Source of the DNA: Cheiracanthium punctorium
Lineage: Eukaryota; Arthropoda; Arachnida; Araneae; Cheiracanthiidae
Assembly (NCBI GenBank): GCA_038373885.1
Contig: JAWZYV010012274.1
Coordinates: 2,790,001 to 2,854,000, forward strand
DNA: 64,000 bases
Reading direction: 5' to 3'
The position numbers were made by a program, and so were the translations under genes. The notes beneath the pieces are model-generated. The model made no database searches. It was not told the DNA's origin and was given only the letters and a program-made list of their open reading frames with translations. Shown here piece by piece: positions 49,146 to 59,912 of this stretch; position 1 is the first letter of the stretch, and each line of letters opens with the position of its first letter.

Positions 49146-50205
49146 TATAATAATAGTTTGTTGCCTAGTAATGGTTTTATTTGCTTGATATTCGCATGCT
49201 GCGTCAAGTCATGAGCCTTCCAATAACCATCATATTGTGTTAAGTTCCTGGCCTTCTAATGATGATGTCCATCAGGGCCCGAAAAATCTATTGCCCGACA
49301 TGCAAGGTCATGTAACATTTTCAGCCAGGCATGTCTTTTATTTTTTAATTATTATCATTATTATTATTATTATTATTATTTGTCGCTGATACGGTTTGTG
49401 ATTACACCATTTACGTTCACTTCAGTTCGTTTCAGCAATATCATAAGTCTTTCTACTGCCCTTACAGCCAACTGTTATCCCCCTATTTTGTAAGTTTCTC
49501 TAATTAAATTTCTCTATGATATGCCTTTTGGCACTCGATTTCTGGGAGAACAGTAATTTAATACCCTACAGGGGTTACTTTTCAATAATTTTTGTCTCTG
49601 TAGATTAGTCACCTTCTAAACACCGGTCATTTTAAAATTACACAGAGCAAAATTAACATTACTGTGAACCCTCAAAGAACGGCCACGTCCTATAACAGCC
49701 CCCAGCTGGTTTTACTGCTAGGTTTAGTATTATAATATTCTAACAGGATTTTATCCCAGCTAGCTCATCCGTGGTGCAAATACGTTGGTCAGAATATGTT
49801 CTACTGTAGAGAAGGGTACGGCTTCCGGGATTAGACGTCCGAATTTCACGATAAGATATTTGGCTTAGTTTTATCATTTGCGGCCAACAAAGTGCTGTTT
49901 TACCAGGCTTCAAGGGCACCACCGATATTTTTGTTCTATTGAAAGTAATTGAAACAAATTAAATATTATCTTTAATAGAAGAAGGTCAGCCAATTATTTC
50001 ATCAAGATTTAGAGCCGATTGATAACAAATTAATCTGAACAATGAAGTAATTCGACAAAAATCTGATTTGACTGTCTATTCGAATATTATCAAAAAAAAA
50101 ATTCCTCCCTAATCGCAAAAAACAACAAAACTACGCTCTAATTTAGAGTAATTTTCATGGTCATATTTTATAAGATGGGGTACATAAAAACCAATTATAA
50201 CACTT

Positions 50206-50490
50206 TCATTTTGATATTCTCCATCGAATTGATGGAATATACGTATTTAATAAAAATAGAGTGCTCCTTACTGTAGGAAAAAACGGTTTGATTGGATTCG
50301 AAGGAGATTTTTTAGACAGACATAAACGGCATTCATTCAGAAGGTGAATACGCATATGTGGGTCATATGTACGCTCTTGACGAAGATAAGTTATTGTTTG
50401 TAGATTAAAAATATCATCGGAATTCGGTCGAGGCGCAAAATTTAAAGATTTTTTTCCAGTTTCTTTGGACAAATAAGATAACACTTTCAC
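50206..50490 (-). pseudogene. unassigned ORF remnant
   Basis: Ninety-odd codons without ATG start (begins at a GTG after an in-frame TAA). The phrases VLSYLSKETGKKSLNFAPRPN and RLCLSKKS are loosely reminiscent of N-terminal parts of reverse-transcriptase proteins in arthropod genomes, but too weak to assign. No splice-site support as a cnc exon. Confidence 0.2.
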
Positions 50491-51655
50491 ACTGATTTAA
50501 TAAACAATTTTACTTGATTTTTGAACCAGTTGTTTCAATTTTCCCTGGATAACATATTTAAATTGAAAAGATTTCTATATAACACGAAAAGTTCTAAAAT
50601 TCATAAGTTTTTATTGAAAAACAAAGTTTACATTTATCATTAGCTAGCATAAATGATTAATCAAATCCAAAAACATATTTGTAATTAAGTAATTTATTTC
50701 TCAAAACTGCAAACTTCATATAATAAAGCAAGAGCAAATAGTTTAATTCGCAAATGATTATTAGAACATTTGCATTCTCAAATTTTACGTAAATATATTA
50801 TCATATGCTAATTTTTCCTTAAAATATTTTATTATTAAACGACTCTACTCTCGTTATGAGCCCATTCATTAAGATGATAAAATACAAAAGAGAGGCAACT
50901 TAGCAGGATCTTTCAACAGATTATCACTTATTAGTGTCACATTGCTATTGTTCCCTTGTGGCCATAGATAGTGGATTAGACAATTATCTAAAACGCTACC
51001 TCGCTACCTGAGATGCAGTTGATTATGTAAAAGGAGAATGAAAGATAGCTGCGAACGTTTTCCTCAAGTCCTCCGTTAAACTCTTACAATATTTTACATG
51101 TATACAGAGAGGGGGAAATATTTGAGTATGTGTGTGTTCGTTATGTGTTACGGTTAATGTTAATAATCCGGTCAAAGTGAATAATTAACCAGTTATTAAT
51201 AATTATCAATGAAATTCGGCAAACGTAAAAATTTTCAACATTAGCTTGAGATTTATTTAATATCTGTCAACACAATGGTGCTGAGTTTTTGAGGAAGCCC
51301 CGTCCAACCCTCTTCATCAGGGATGGACGCGAGACCAGAAATAGCCCAGGTCTCGTATCGTCACGCACTTTCACATTGAAGTATCGTCTCGCGGTTTCCT
51401 CTCGCATCCGTAGATATCGTCTCGCGGTCTCATCTCGCGCGAGACCGGTCTCGCATTTTGTCTGACACCCAAAATGCCTTTATTTTTACTTTCTTGTATG
51501 AAGTAAATAATGTACAAAGATCTCACGTTTATCGCGGTTTCGCATTTCGCCTTCATATCAATGGGGAATCTAGATTTTTCCCCCCGGGGGGGGCAAAACT
51601 TGAATACCATCAGAATTGCATGAAATATGCCATTGTCAGGTAAGAAAGCCCTTTT

Positions 51656-51725
51656 ATCGAGAGTTAATATATCTCTCTCGGAGGGGACGAGCGACCCCTC
51701 CGAGAGAGATATATTAACTCTCGAT
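51656..51725. repeat. perfect 31-bp inverted repeat, 8-nt loop
   Basis: Arms 51656-51686 and 51695-51725 are exact reverse complements (starting ATCGAGAGTTAATATATC), loop ACGAGCGA. The last 15 bases of the right arm are repeated again at 51726-51740. Confidence 0.95.
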
Positions 51726-51744
51726 ATATTAACTCTCGATTTTG

Positions 51745-52323
51745 CACAGATATGTGAAATAAAGGGTGCAGAGAGGCCCGGCCCCAGGCTACTTTAAAAT
51801 TCTGTAAACTCATCCGTTCTCCAATTTTCCGAACTTTTCAGCTCTGGAAAGCTTCCTACTAAAGTAATGAAAAGTGATGTATTGAAAGCTAAATTATTTT
51901 GTTCGGTTCTCGTCGTACACGAAGGAATATGGGGGTCGGTCTGATCGAATCGCCCGGGCCGTTTCAGCGGTCCAGTTCGGCCCTACTTGAGAACCAACTT
52001 TTACGTCTCTATGTTAAAATTATAATTGTTTTCATTTTCAAATGTTATTGTAAAAAGTACACAGATATGTGAAATAAAGGGTGCAGAGAGGCCCGGCCCC
52101 AGGCTACTTTAAAATTCTGTAAATTCATCCGTTCTCCAATTTTCCGAACTTTTCAGCTCATTTTGTTCGGTTCTCGTCGTACACGAAGGAAGATGGGGGT
52201 CGGTCTGATCGAATCGCCCGGGCCGTTTCAGCGGTCCAGTTCGGCCCTGCTTGAGAACCAACTTTTACGTCTCTATGTTAAAATTATAAGTGTTTTCTTT
52301 TTCAAATGTTATTGTAAAAAGTA
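51745..52323. repeat. direct tandem duplication, 315 and 264 bp
   Basis: Copy 1 (51745-52059) and copy 2 (52060-52323) are nearly identical; copy 2 lacks 51 bp corresponding to the stretch between 'ttttcagct' and 'attttgttcgg' of copy 1. Confidence 0.92.
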
Positions 52324-55300
52324 CCCAGAAAATTCAGCATAGGACACCAATTGTGACCACATTTGAGTACAGCTGATAAGAACCACAATTTTAAGAAGCC
52401 AACGAGTCCCTTGCGCATTACATAAATACAGTAAAACCTCTAACAACGGTCCTTAATAAATGTATTTTACCTACACTCGACACAATACCCGCGGAAAAAA
52501 GTTTCAATAATTCACTTAAATACTTGCAAGAAAAAAACACAGACAAATTTGCAAAATGCATTTTTTAAATACAAGAATAATAAGTAAAAATGCCCATTTG
52601 AAAGTGAATTCTAAAATTCCTGTTTCCCTTGAGTACCGACTTGTAAGCAATGTCTTATATACATGAAGTACTGACTATAACCGTATTTGCCTGTTTTAGC
52701 GCGAGACTGGTCTCGCGCGAGAGCTGACCCCTGGTACCGTCTCGCACCCATGTGATAGTGTCTCGTCTCGCACCCGGGGGAGGGGGATCGTCTCGCAAAA
52801 TTAAAACAGACCGCGAGAAGTCTCGTCTCGTCTCGCGGCCATCCCTACTTTCCATACATACCAGGGTTGCCAGATTGGCTTTTTCTTTTAAGGGCAAATG
52901 AAAATTCTAAATGAAAATTTTTAGATTTTTTTATTTTAATATTACATGAAATAAGTTACAGCGGTAATGAGACAATGTCGGACCAAATGAGGTTATTGTT
53001 ATTTAGCTTATCGAAAGACGATTGATAGCGGATCTTCTGAGGTTGGGGATTAGTCGGACCCTATGAGATTCAAAAAATCCACTGACAGCTGATTATCAAG
53101 TAACACTCCGGAAAATCGCGCTATATGTGGGGTTCATGTTTAATTAGGCCCAAAGACGGAATTATAAGCATTAACCATAACATACATGTTTATACAGAAC
53201 ACAAATATACGAGTATCTTTAATAAAATCTACCAACAGAATTAAGAGTCTTGTATTAATGAAAACCAACAAAGCGATAACAAGATATTTATGATGACTTT
53301 TATTTTAAATTTGTTTTAATATTAAGAAAATCGAGATACTTACAAACAAAACTTACATAAAAACAAACATTTGTCTGCGAAACCATAAAAAATTAAAACT
53401 AACTGCCGAAATATTTACTTCACAACAAAATATAATATTGACAATCAAGTTATGATAGCTTGGTATGATATTTACTCATTTTTTGTACATTCCTGAATCG
53501 TAAATATTTCTTCTATTTTGTACTTAATTTATATTTTGGTAATATAAAAACTGCCCTTTTAATCTTTAGGCGATGATTGGTAAAACATTTTTAAAAATCC
53601 TTGAATGTATTACATTTACACATGTGCAAAATTTGTGAATGGTCTCTTAAACTCAATTTTTTTTAATTGGAATTTTTTGAATACAGGTCCAACCTAAAAA
53701 GTTATTTTTTCTTCCAAGATGATCTTATTGGTTTCCAAAAAGCAGAAGCAATTTCATAAATAGCCTCCAACACAGTTGTGTTCTTCCAAAATACAAGCAA
53801 ATTATTAGCACCTTCTATAAACTTCAGTAGAAAATTTCAGTGATAAATTGCTTTTGGATTTTAGAACATCCTTCTGTTCGCGGGCTTTATTAATGCAGTC
53901 GTATTCGCAGGGCAAATAATTTAACATAAATAGTATCTTCAGACATTACGGGTTTTACTTTTCCAAAAAGTCATATTTCTGGCCAAACGTGAACTCATAA
54001 ATTTGTTTCAGTTTGATATTCTTATTTAAAAATAGGCGAAAACTTAATGCCAAAAATTTTGACAAATAGACGATCTTTTCAGTCTCTCGGATAATATACA
54101 TGGTCAACATATATTTTACGTTAACCGCCAAAAACGTTTTTCCCGTTGTATACAGCGGACGGGAGTGTCAGCCAATGTTCGAGTTCGCACTAGTCATTAA
54201 GTTTTATAGTGCGTTAGGCACCATTTTTTTTAAAGAAAAACAATTTAAACAAACTTATGCACTCACTAGGGACCATAATTCCCATCTGTCAAGTAAAACT
54301 ACTGGTAATCAGAAAAATGTAAACAGTATAGTTTTATACATAAAACTCACTGCTTGGTTTTGTTCAAAGCAATGTGTAGCGGCTTAATTTTCACTTTTAG
54401 TGCTCTATCTTCTTTTTTTATCTTTCACGGAAGCACATACTTTTTTTTTAAACCATTTTACGTGAACTTTCAAAGTCATGCAATACAAATTTCTCAGATT
54501 ATTATTTTTTTTTCCCTCTCAAAAGATTTGAGGGGAGTTTGTTAACGTGTTCTTTTTCCGACTTTTGCATAATGCTTTATCCACAAATGTGTTCTCTTAT
54601 ACTACCTGATTTTATATATAACAAAAAATAGTTATATAATCGTGCGTGAAAACATCCTACATGGAAATTCTGAAACAAAATCTTAAATCCAAGTACTAAA
54701 ACCGTTTACAATTACCTGGTAGACATCACGACGAAACATTTCTTCTTTTTTTTTTTTTTTTTTTTTTTTTTTCCGGGATAGCAATGTCTCTTCAATTCTT
54801 AATTTAGCATCTGATAATCTTAAACTAGTTCGGCATCTAGAATGCTCCGGTTCAATGTCACGGACTAACAAACGAAATACTTCATAAAGCTTGTAAATAT
54901 GTACTATTCTTTTGGCTGACGAAAATCCTGAATATTAATAGTTTTAAAAAAAATTCTGTAGTAGACATTTTTTCTTTCTTCCTTTTTTTATTTTTTTTAA
55001 AGGACGCTCTGTGGAGGTGCTTTGAAACGCTCGGACGATACAGTTATAAGATTTTTATACAGTGTATACAATAGTGAAATCGGGCTTTTTTTTATCATGG
55101 AATCCATCAATGGACAAACAATTTGGATAATATAATACTATTCCTACCGTGGATTCATTGAATTTATTTTGACTAACCATTGTAGTCTTTTTCTTAAGGA
55201 TGCAAAGAACTGAAGGAGTAGCCGTTCAAATATTTTTATACTTAGAAGTCAAAAGGTTTACTGAGCAAAGAATTATTACAGTACGATAGCAATATTAAGC

Positions 55301-55352
55301 TATACAAGGTGTTTTTTGACATCTTTGGTAGAAACAGTGTTGAAATATTTAC

Positions 55353-55624
55353 CATAGATTCCCCTCCGGGTTCATTGTCAGCAATAGACTGAAGCTCTTT
55401 TTCAAAGTCTTCAATATTCGAGAGTAAGAAATCAGAATCCGTATAATCATCTGGAAATAAATCAGGGAGTAATACATCTGTAAGGTTTGAAAGCTGGGCA
55501 TCGTCTTCGTTAAACGGTAGGTAGGAATCACAATTCACAGTAGGAAATGTATCGTCATCCAGAAGTTGTGCACCAGAAAGTTCCTGCTCACTTAGTCCAG
55601 TAAATTCGTCAAGAAGTAACTCAC
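55353..55624 (-). CDS. cnc: cnc exon 4, second half of ETGE and acidic region
   Basis: 272 nt completing Gly93 and coding residues 94-183. The acceptor AG is at 55625-55626, the donor GTAAAT at 55347-55352 directly after an ATG codon. The first residues are ELLLDEFTGLSEQELSG, restoring ETGE and followed by a strongly acidic, Asp/Leu/Phe-rich stretch typical of the transactivation part of CNC proteins. An open frame continues beyond both exon ends (55242-55721), but the part above 55624 is in a frame incompatible with exon 3 and lies in the 82-nt intron. Confidence 0.9.
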
Positions 55625-55706
55625 CTAGAAAATTGCATTCGGGACGGTCAATTGCACTGGATGGTACACAGAGTGGAATATCAGGCGAAGAAGATTTGAA
55701 ACTTAC
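55625..55706 (-). other. cnc intron 3, 82 nt, inside the ETGE codons
   Basis: GTAAGT...TTCTAG intron between the first and second base of Gly93. Unspliced it would read GKFQIFFA then TGA, giving a ~100-residue truncated product. Confidence 0.88.
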
Positions 55707-55809
55707 CGGTCTCGGAATCAACAGTGTAATTCAGGCCAGCCAGAGGATCTGGTTCGACTTTGCTTTCATCGGGACTTTTGCCATCTCCGGGTACATAAAA
55801 CTCTTGCAG
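55707..55809 (-). CDS. cnc: cnc exon 3, first half of ETGE motif
   Basis: 103 nt: 34 codons (residues 59-92) plus the first base of Gly93. The acceptor AG is at 55810-55811 after a pyrimidine tract; the donor GTAAGT is at 55701-55706. The exon ends in DSET plus G, so the ETGE motif is completed only by splicing to the next exon. Unlike vertebrate NRF2, where DLG and ETGE are in one exon, here they lie in separate exons. Confidence 0.9.
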
Positions 55810-56836
55810 CTGAAGAAAAAAAAACAGTCACAAATGCATTAAAGATTTAATTAGTTGCAGTGAAAAACTTTTTTTTTTCCGTGTTAAACGATAAAAGAAT
55901 AAGCGATTAAGTCCAAAAATATTTTCGATGTTGTCAAATTTTATTAATTCGATTTCCTGCTTAAATTTGAACTTAAGAGACAAAGTTTTTCTGGAAGAAA
56001 AAAAAAGTATAAGGGCACTTTTAGTTTAACTAAGAAAACTAAAAAATTTTCGTTAGATTCGGCTTATTTTTTGTGAAATTTACAAACTATTTAGGGTACG
56101 CGTATCCCCAGAAAAAAACCTGCTTATATTTATATACATTGGATTCTATAGTTCGTAAGTTTAGCTATTTTATTTTATGTGTGTGTGTGTCATCCAATAC
56201 AAATTAAATGCACTCAATTTACACAATAATTATACATCTATAATTATAAAACGAAAACGAAAAACTGAAATTTCGTGTTAGACGATTTTTATTTTGTGTT
56301 ACGAATGAAATTACACAGTACACTGTCGGCACATCTGTATTAATTCGTGTAAACATATTTTTTATATAAAGCATTTTCGTGTTAAGCGTTTTTCATAGTA
56401 ATAATAAAATGAAAAGACAAAGAGACGGGTACAAATTACAGCATATTGTCCGGAGTTACTTCCAGGGTAGCACATTAAACTTTAGGTAGGAAAGGTTTAT
56501 AGCAATGGCGTTACACAATGGATTTAACCTCCAATGAACCCAGGTTTGACATATTCGCTCCCATAGCTTCAAGGACTCGACAAAGGAGATTCTCCATATT
56601 GTTCAACATTCCTTTTTACTTTGGCTTTTAATTCCAAGCTGACCGACGGGAATTTAATGATTAATGCGGGACTGATCACGTATGGGTTGCTTATTTGCAA
56701 CCATAAGCTAATTACAAACTATGTTGAAGGCTCTTTTTTTTTAAGGTAAAAAAGATATATTCCATTAATGATTATAGAATAATTTTAAGCAGATGTTGAA
56801 GTCGTTAATGGGGTGTAAATAAATCCATGGCTATGA

Positions 56837-56872
<36 letters not shown>

Positions 56873-57660
56873 ACAATACATAATATTGTATGCAAATAAC
56901 TTAAAATCATAACATAGGGGGACAATTTCATATGTGACGAATGGCATTTTGAGTTGTAGAATTGGAAGTTAAAGCAATTATCCCGAAACTATTTTAAAAT
57001 TAAAATTGATTTCTCAGTTTATACATGATTATATAAAAAAAAGAAAATATCTTAAACAATTCTTTTAACTTAGTTTAGCTCTTTCATTTTTGAGTAATTT
57101 TTCATTAGGTGACTGAATGACATTCTAGTAAATACGACTCTACATTGGAACATAAAACTGGAAGCTTTTGTGTATAAGAAAAAACGTTTAGTTTTTTTTT
57201 TTTTAACTAAAGCATATCTGAAATACGACAGCTAAGCAATATAAAGTTATAATTCAGAATAACATAAATGTACTAGGATTGAAGTAATTAACTTTCATTT
57301 GACGTTTCGAAAATTATATTTTTGTAAGCATGCCTTTATGGTACTGCATGTTTTGTGAATAAAGAAAACATTCAGTTTCTAAACTAATACATATCTTAAT
57401 TATGATATATAGATAATATAAAATAATAATTTAGAGTTATCTAAATGTATTAAGAGTTGAATTTATCAATTGTCATTTGGCTTCACAAAATGACTGAAAA
57501 GTTGACACTTTTATGGAATTTCCTAAAAAGAGATTCAATCTACATTTCAAAGTCTACAAAATTATATTTTCACATGCAAGAAAATATACAATGAAAAATT
57601 CCAGTTTTATATTATATATTAATTATACAGTTGAAATCAATATTAAAATAATGCACTTAC
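55810..57660 (-). other. cnc intron 2
   Basis: AT-rich intron between the DLG exon and the ETG exon, with a 30-bp A run at about 56840-56870. No element delimited. Confidence 0.85.
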
Positions 57661-57783
57661 ATTTTCTTTAGAGTATTCAACTTCTTTTAATTTTTCTTCC
57701 ACACTTTGACGTGAATCATAAGCATCTCTCGTAACACCTAAATCAATATCTTGTTTCCACAAAATTTCGATCAAATCCATATC
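57661..57783 (-). CDS. cnc: cnc exon 2, Neh2 DLG segment
   Basis: Forty-one codons (residues 18-58) between an acceptor AG at 57784-57785 and a GTAAGT donor at 57655-57660, phase 0 on both sides. It contains MDLIEILWKQDIDLG, nearly identical to the start of the NRF2 Neh2 domain; DLG at residues 31-33 is the low-affinity KEAP1 site in the family. The rest is a charged, probably helical stretch that in NRF2 carries the lysines ubiquitinated after KEAP1 binding; lysines are present here too, though that role is inferred. Confidence 0.93.
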
Positions 57784-58090
57784 CTAAATAAATAATTACA
57801 ATTAATATTACATCAATATTTGCGCACGAAAACTCATACAAAAGGCACAAAATTTAAACACGAAAGCAAAAATGTATTACATTTATGTCGTGTTTTGAAA
57901 CAATAGACAATTCCTATTAACAATAATAACTGTTGATTCAATGACCATATCGCACTCAATGAATTTGAATAAACTGAAATATAAACCCGGAAATCAACGA
58001 TAAGTAAAACTTTCTTTAAATCAATCCAAACAAATCATGATTTTCCGGTGCATTTTCTTCGAACATCCAAACAAATAAATAGGTCTTTAC

Positions 58091-58141
58091 CTGCTGTGAA
58101 GGCACATTAGCAGGTAAAAGGTTGTCGAAAGTGAGATACAT
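58091..58141 (-). CDS. cnc: cnc exon 1 (long isoform start)
   Basis: Seventeen codons from ATG at 58139-58141 to a GTAAAG donor at 58085-58090; residues 1-17, ending in PSQQ. Joined in phase 0 to the next exon it reads PSQQDMDLI, the same phrase found near the start of vertebrate NRF2, where an intron also lies between PSQQ and DMDLI. That shared intron position is strong support for both the start codon and the splice. Upstream sequence lies in an AT-rich flank with a tandem duplication; the transcription start was not located. Confidence 0.85.
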
Positions 58142-58560
58142 AATGAATTTTTATTTCAGTTTAAAAATTAAAATAATTAATCCAACGAGTAATTATTTTT
58201 GCTCTAGTAATTTTCAGTTTTAAAAATCAACACACACAGTATCAAAACAGTGAGCTTTATGAAGCTGCTGATTACGAAATGATGAAATGGGCTGCAATCA
58301 TGTGCAACAAAGTTTTCATATCGCCGAAAAGAAAAAAGAAAAAAAAGTTTTAGATTAAAAAAAACAGAGGGAACTAAGTTCAACTTTTATCAGATTAGAA
58401 AGTGGAAAAACTGTTATTTACAATCAGTAGATGGCGCCACCACAGAGGGAACTAAGTTCAACTTTTATCAGATTAGAAAGTGGAAAAACTGTTATTTACA
58501 ATCAGTAGATGGCGCCACCACATTTGCAGAATATAAATTTCAACAGGAGATTTTGAGCGA
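58142..58560 (-). promoter_or_regulatory. cnc upstream region / probable 5' UTR and promoter
   Basis: Sequence directly upstream of the long-isoform ATG. It carries a partial Maf-recognition half site (TGCTGATTAC, 58266-58275; TCAGCA on the minus strand) and a tandem duplication whose units end in TAGATGGCGCCA, resembling the CTCF core. The transcription start cannot be placed. Confidence 0.4.
58365..58522. repeat. exact 78-bp tandem duplication upstream of cnc
   Basis: CAGAGGGAACTAAG starts at 58365 and again at 58443; both units run identically through ATGGCGCCACCACA. Confidence 0.97.
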
Positions 58561-59550
58561 ATATTCATATTCTACGGAGTCTTACTTCATGCCACTTTCT
58601 TCTTATTAAATAATGATTATTAAATTGTATTTCTCAAAAAAAAAAATAAATAAGCATATTGAATTCAGATTTGCATTTGTACGGAAGAAAAAACTATTTT
58701 CAGATTTATTTCGTGACGCGGTGAGTGACAAATTATGATTACTAGCTCGGAAGGAGCAAGCTTAGATCCAAATTTAGATCAGGAATATTTAACATAAGAA
58801 ATTTGCACATCAAATTTAATTGTTTTTTAGAGAACCATTACAAGACAACCGAAAGGCATATCTGCAATAAGTGAGGTAATGTTCCGGGGTACCAGTAAAC
58901 TCCCCATACAAAAATATCTTATAGAATGTATAGAATTCTAGAAATGCTCAACAGAATTATGGGTCATTTTTTTAGAATTATAGAATCGTTTTTGTAAGGG
59001 TCAAGGCCAGTGACCTATTGAGGTGGGAGGGCTCGGATTCTACAGTTTATTAATTAATCTGAAAAAAAAAATCAAAAGCTAATGCAAGAAGGAAGAGGTA
59101 GGCGATCTGACCAGAGGCGCCGACTTTACAAAATTTTTGTGGGTGCCCTAAAAGTCCGTGGGGGGGGGGGGGGTTAATAAAATGTTGAAAGTCGCACAAG
59201 GTTTGTAATTTTTGATAAAGGATCGCTAAGTTTGGTGCCAAAACGCGACAATTTATTTTAAAGGGGGAATACTTGGCTAAGATTGTAAAATAGTTTTGGT
59301 AGGTGATTTTAAGATAGATTTTGATTCCGAGGATGGGTTTTTATGGAACAAGGAAGAAAAATACTGCACACTCATGAATAACGATACACTTTCCAACTTT
59401 ATGGAATCTTTTCCAACTACCCTTCAATCTTTTCCTATTATTATTTGCTTCCTTGCTCTTAACTACTCAATCATTTGACTTTTCGTGCACATTTTTACCA
59501 GTGGGAAATGGGTAATACAAATAATCATGTTAGCTCCACATAAAATATGC
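58560..59550. other. AT-rich flank with a hAT-like end
   Basis: No gene seen. CAGAGGCGCCGACTTT at about 59112 resembles hAT termini but no partner or duplication was found; a 14-base G run follows at 59160. Confidence 0.4.
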
Positions 59551-59557
59551 AATATCT

Positions 59558-59912
59558 GAGGGTATGATCGAAGAAACGATATCTGTCTCACGGTTTTGGT
59601 ACACAAATTAAAATAAACTAACTGCACCAAGGACTCGAAAAAATTTAGGATAATTCTTTACAAGCTGCACTACACACTGCAATAAATTCGAAAACTTTCA
59701 TGAAACAAATTCTGCACAGCAAAATATTTCTAAGAGTGGCCATTCTGCAAAAAATTTTCGTTTATTCGGGTGTCTAGTACAGCTTGTGGACCTACATCCT
59801 AAAAATTGTGAAGTGCTTGAGATAATTAGTTTTCTTTTTTGTATTTATATACCAAAATTGCGTGTTTTTTTCCCAGCGCTGAAGGTGACATTCAAAGTTT
59901 AAGTGAATAGTG
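59558..59912. repeat. dispersed repeat R, copy 1
   Basis: About 355 bp that aligns with 62493-62850 in the same orientation; best-conserved phrase 'gcaccaaggaytcgaaaaaa' followed by 'tttaggatgattctttayaagctgcactac'-like sequence. Class unknown. Confidence 0.75.

Larger units (their letters stand above)
51319..52849. mobile_element. larger composite 'GCGAGACGAGAC' family element
   Basis: Begins AGGGATGGACGCGAGACC and ends GCGGCCATCCCT with many TCTCGCG/CGCGAGA repeats near both ends, like the small MITEs at 6000 and 10872 but ~1.5 kb long. Flanks CTCTTCAT and CTTTCCAT could be a diverged 8-bp duplication. Interior holds a 31-bp hairpin and a 315-bp tandem duplication. No transposase. Confidence 0.6.
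6498..55352 (-). other. cnc intron 4 (48.9 kb), transposon sink
   Basis: Intron between exon 4 and exon 5. It contains the alternative start exon at 32617-32667 and most mobile elements of the window. Stretches not listed separately (for example 7270-10860, 11060-13190, 14870-15890, 26370-27110, 28490-29990, 31000-32600, 34400-34900, 53000-55350) are AT-rich with homopolymer runs and short unclassifiable repeat ends; no supported gene was found in them. Confidence 0.85.
259..58141 (-). other. cnc: cnc gene, whole transcription unit (coding span of long isoform)
   Basis: Ten exons on the minus strand join with GT-AG introns in consistent phase to give 2100 nt (699 residues plus TGA). Family knowledge: CNC-bZIP factors pair with small Maf proteins and bind antioxidant-response elements to drive detoxification and proteostasis genes; KEAP1 captures the long form through DLG and ETGE and sends it to degradation. 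Both motifs, the CNC domain and the basic-leucine zipper are visible here. Intron lengths from 5' to 3' are 307, 1851, 82, 48855, 1465, 461, 117, 1041 and 1604 nt. The polyadenylation site is not in the window: no minus-strand AATAAA or ATTAAA is seen in 1-258, so the 3' UTR probably continues past the left edge. A second start exon at 32617-32667 would give a short isoform. Vertebrate NRF1, NRF2, NRF3 and p45 all descend from this family; the N terminus is most like NRF2. Confidence 0.93.

Noticed and set aside
55242..55721. One continuous 159-codon frame as a single exon of cnc
   Set aside because: The part above 55624 is out of phase with exon 3 and begins at a TTG; only 55353-55624 fits the splice pattern that restores ETGE. 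Below 55353 the frame runs into intron after the GTAAAT donor.
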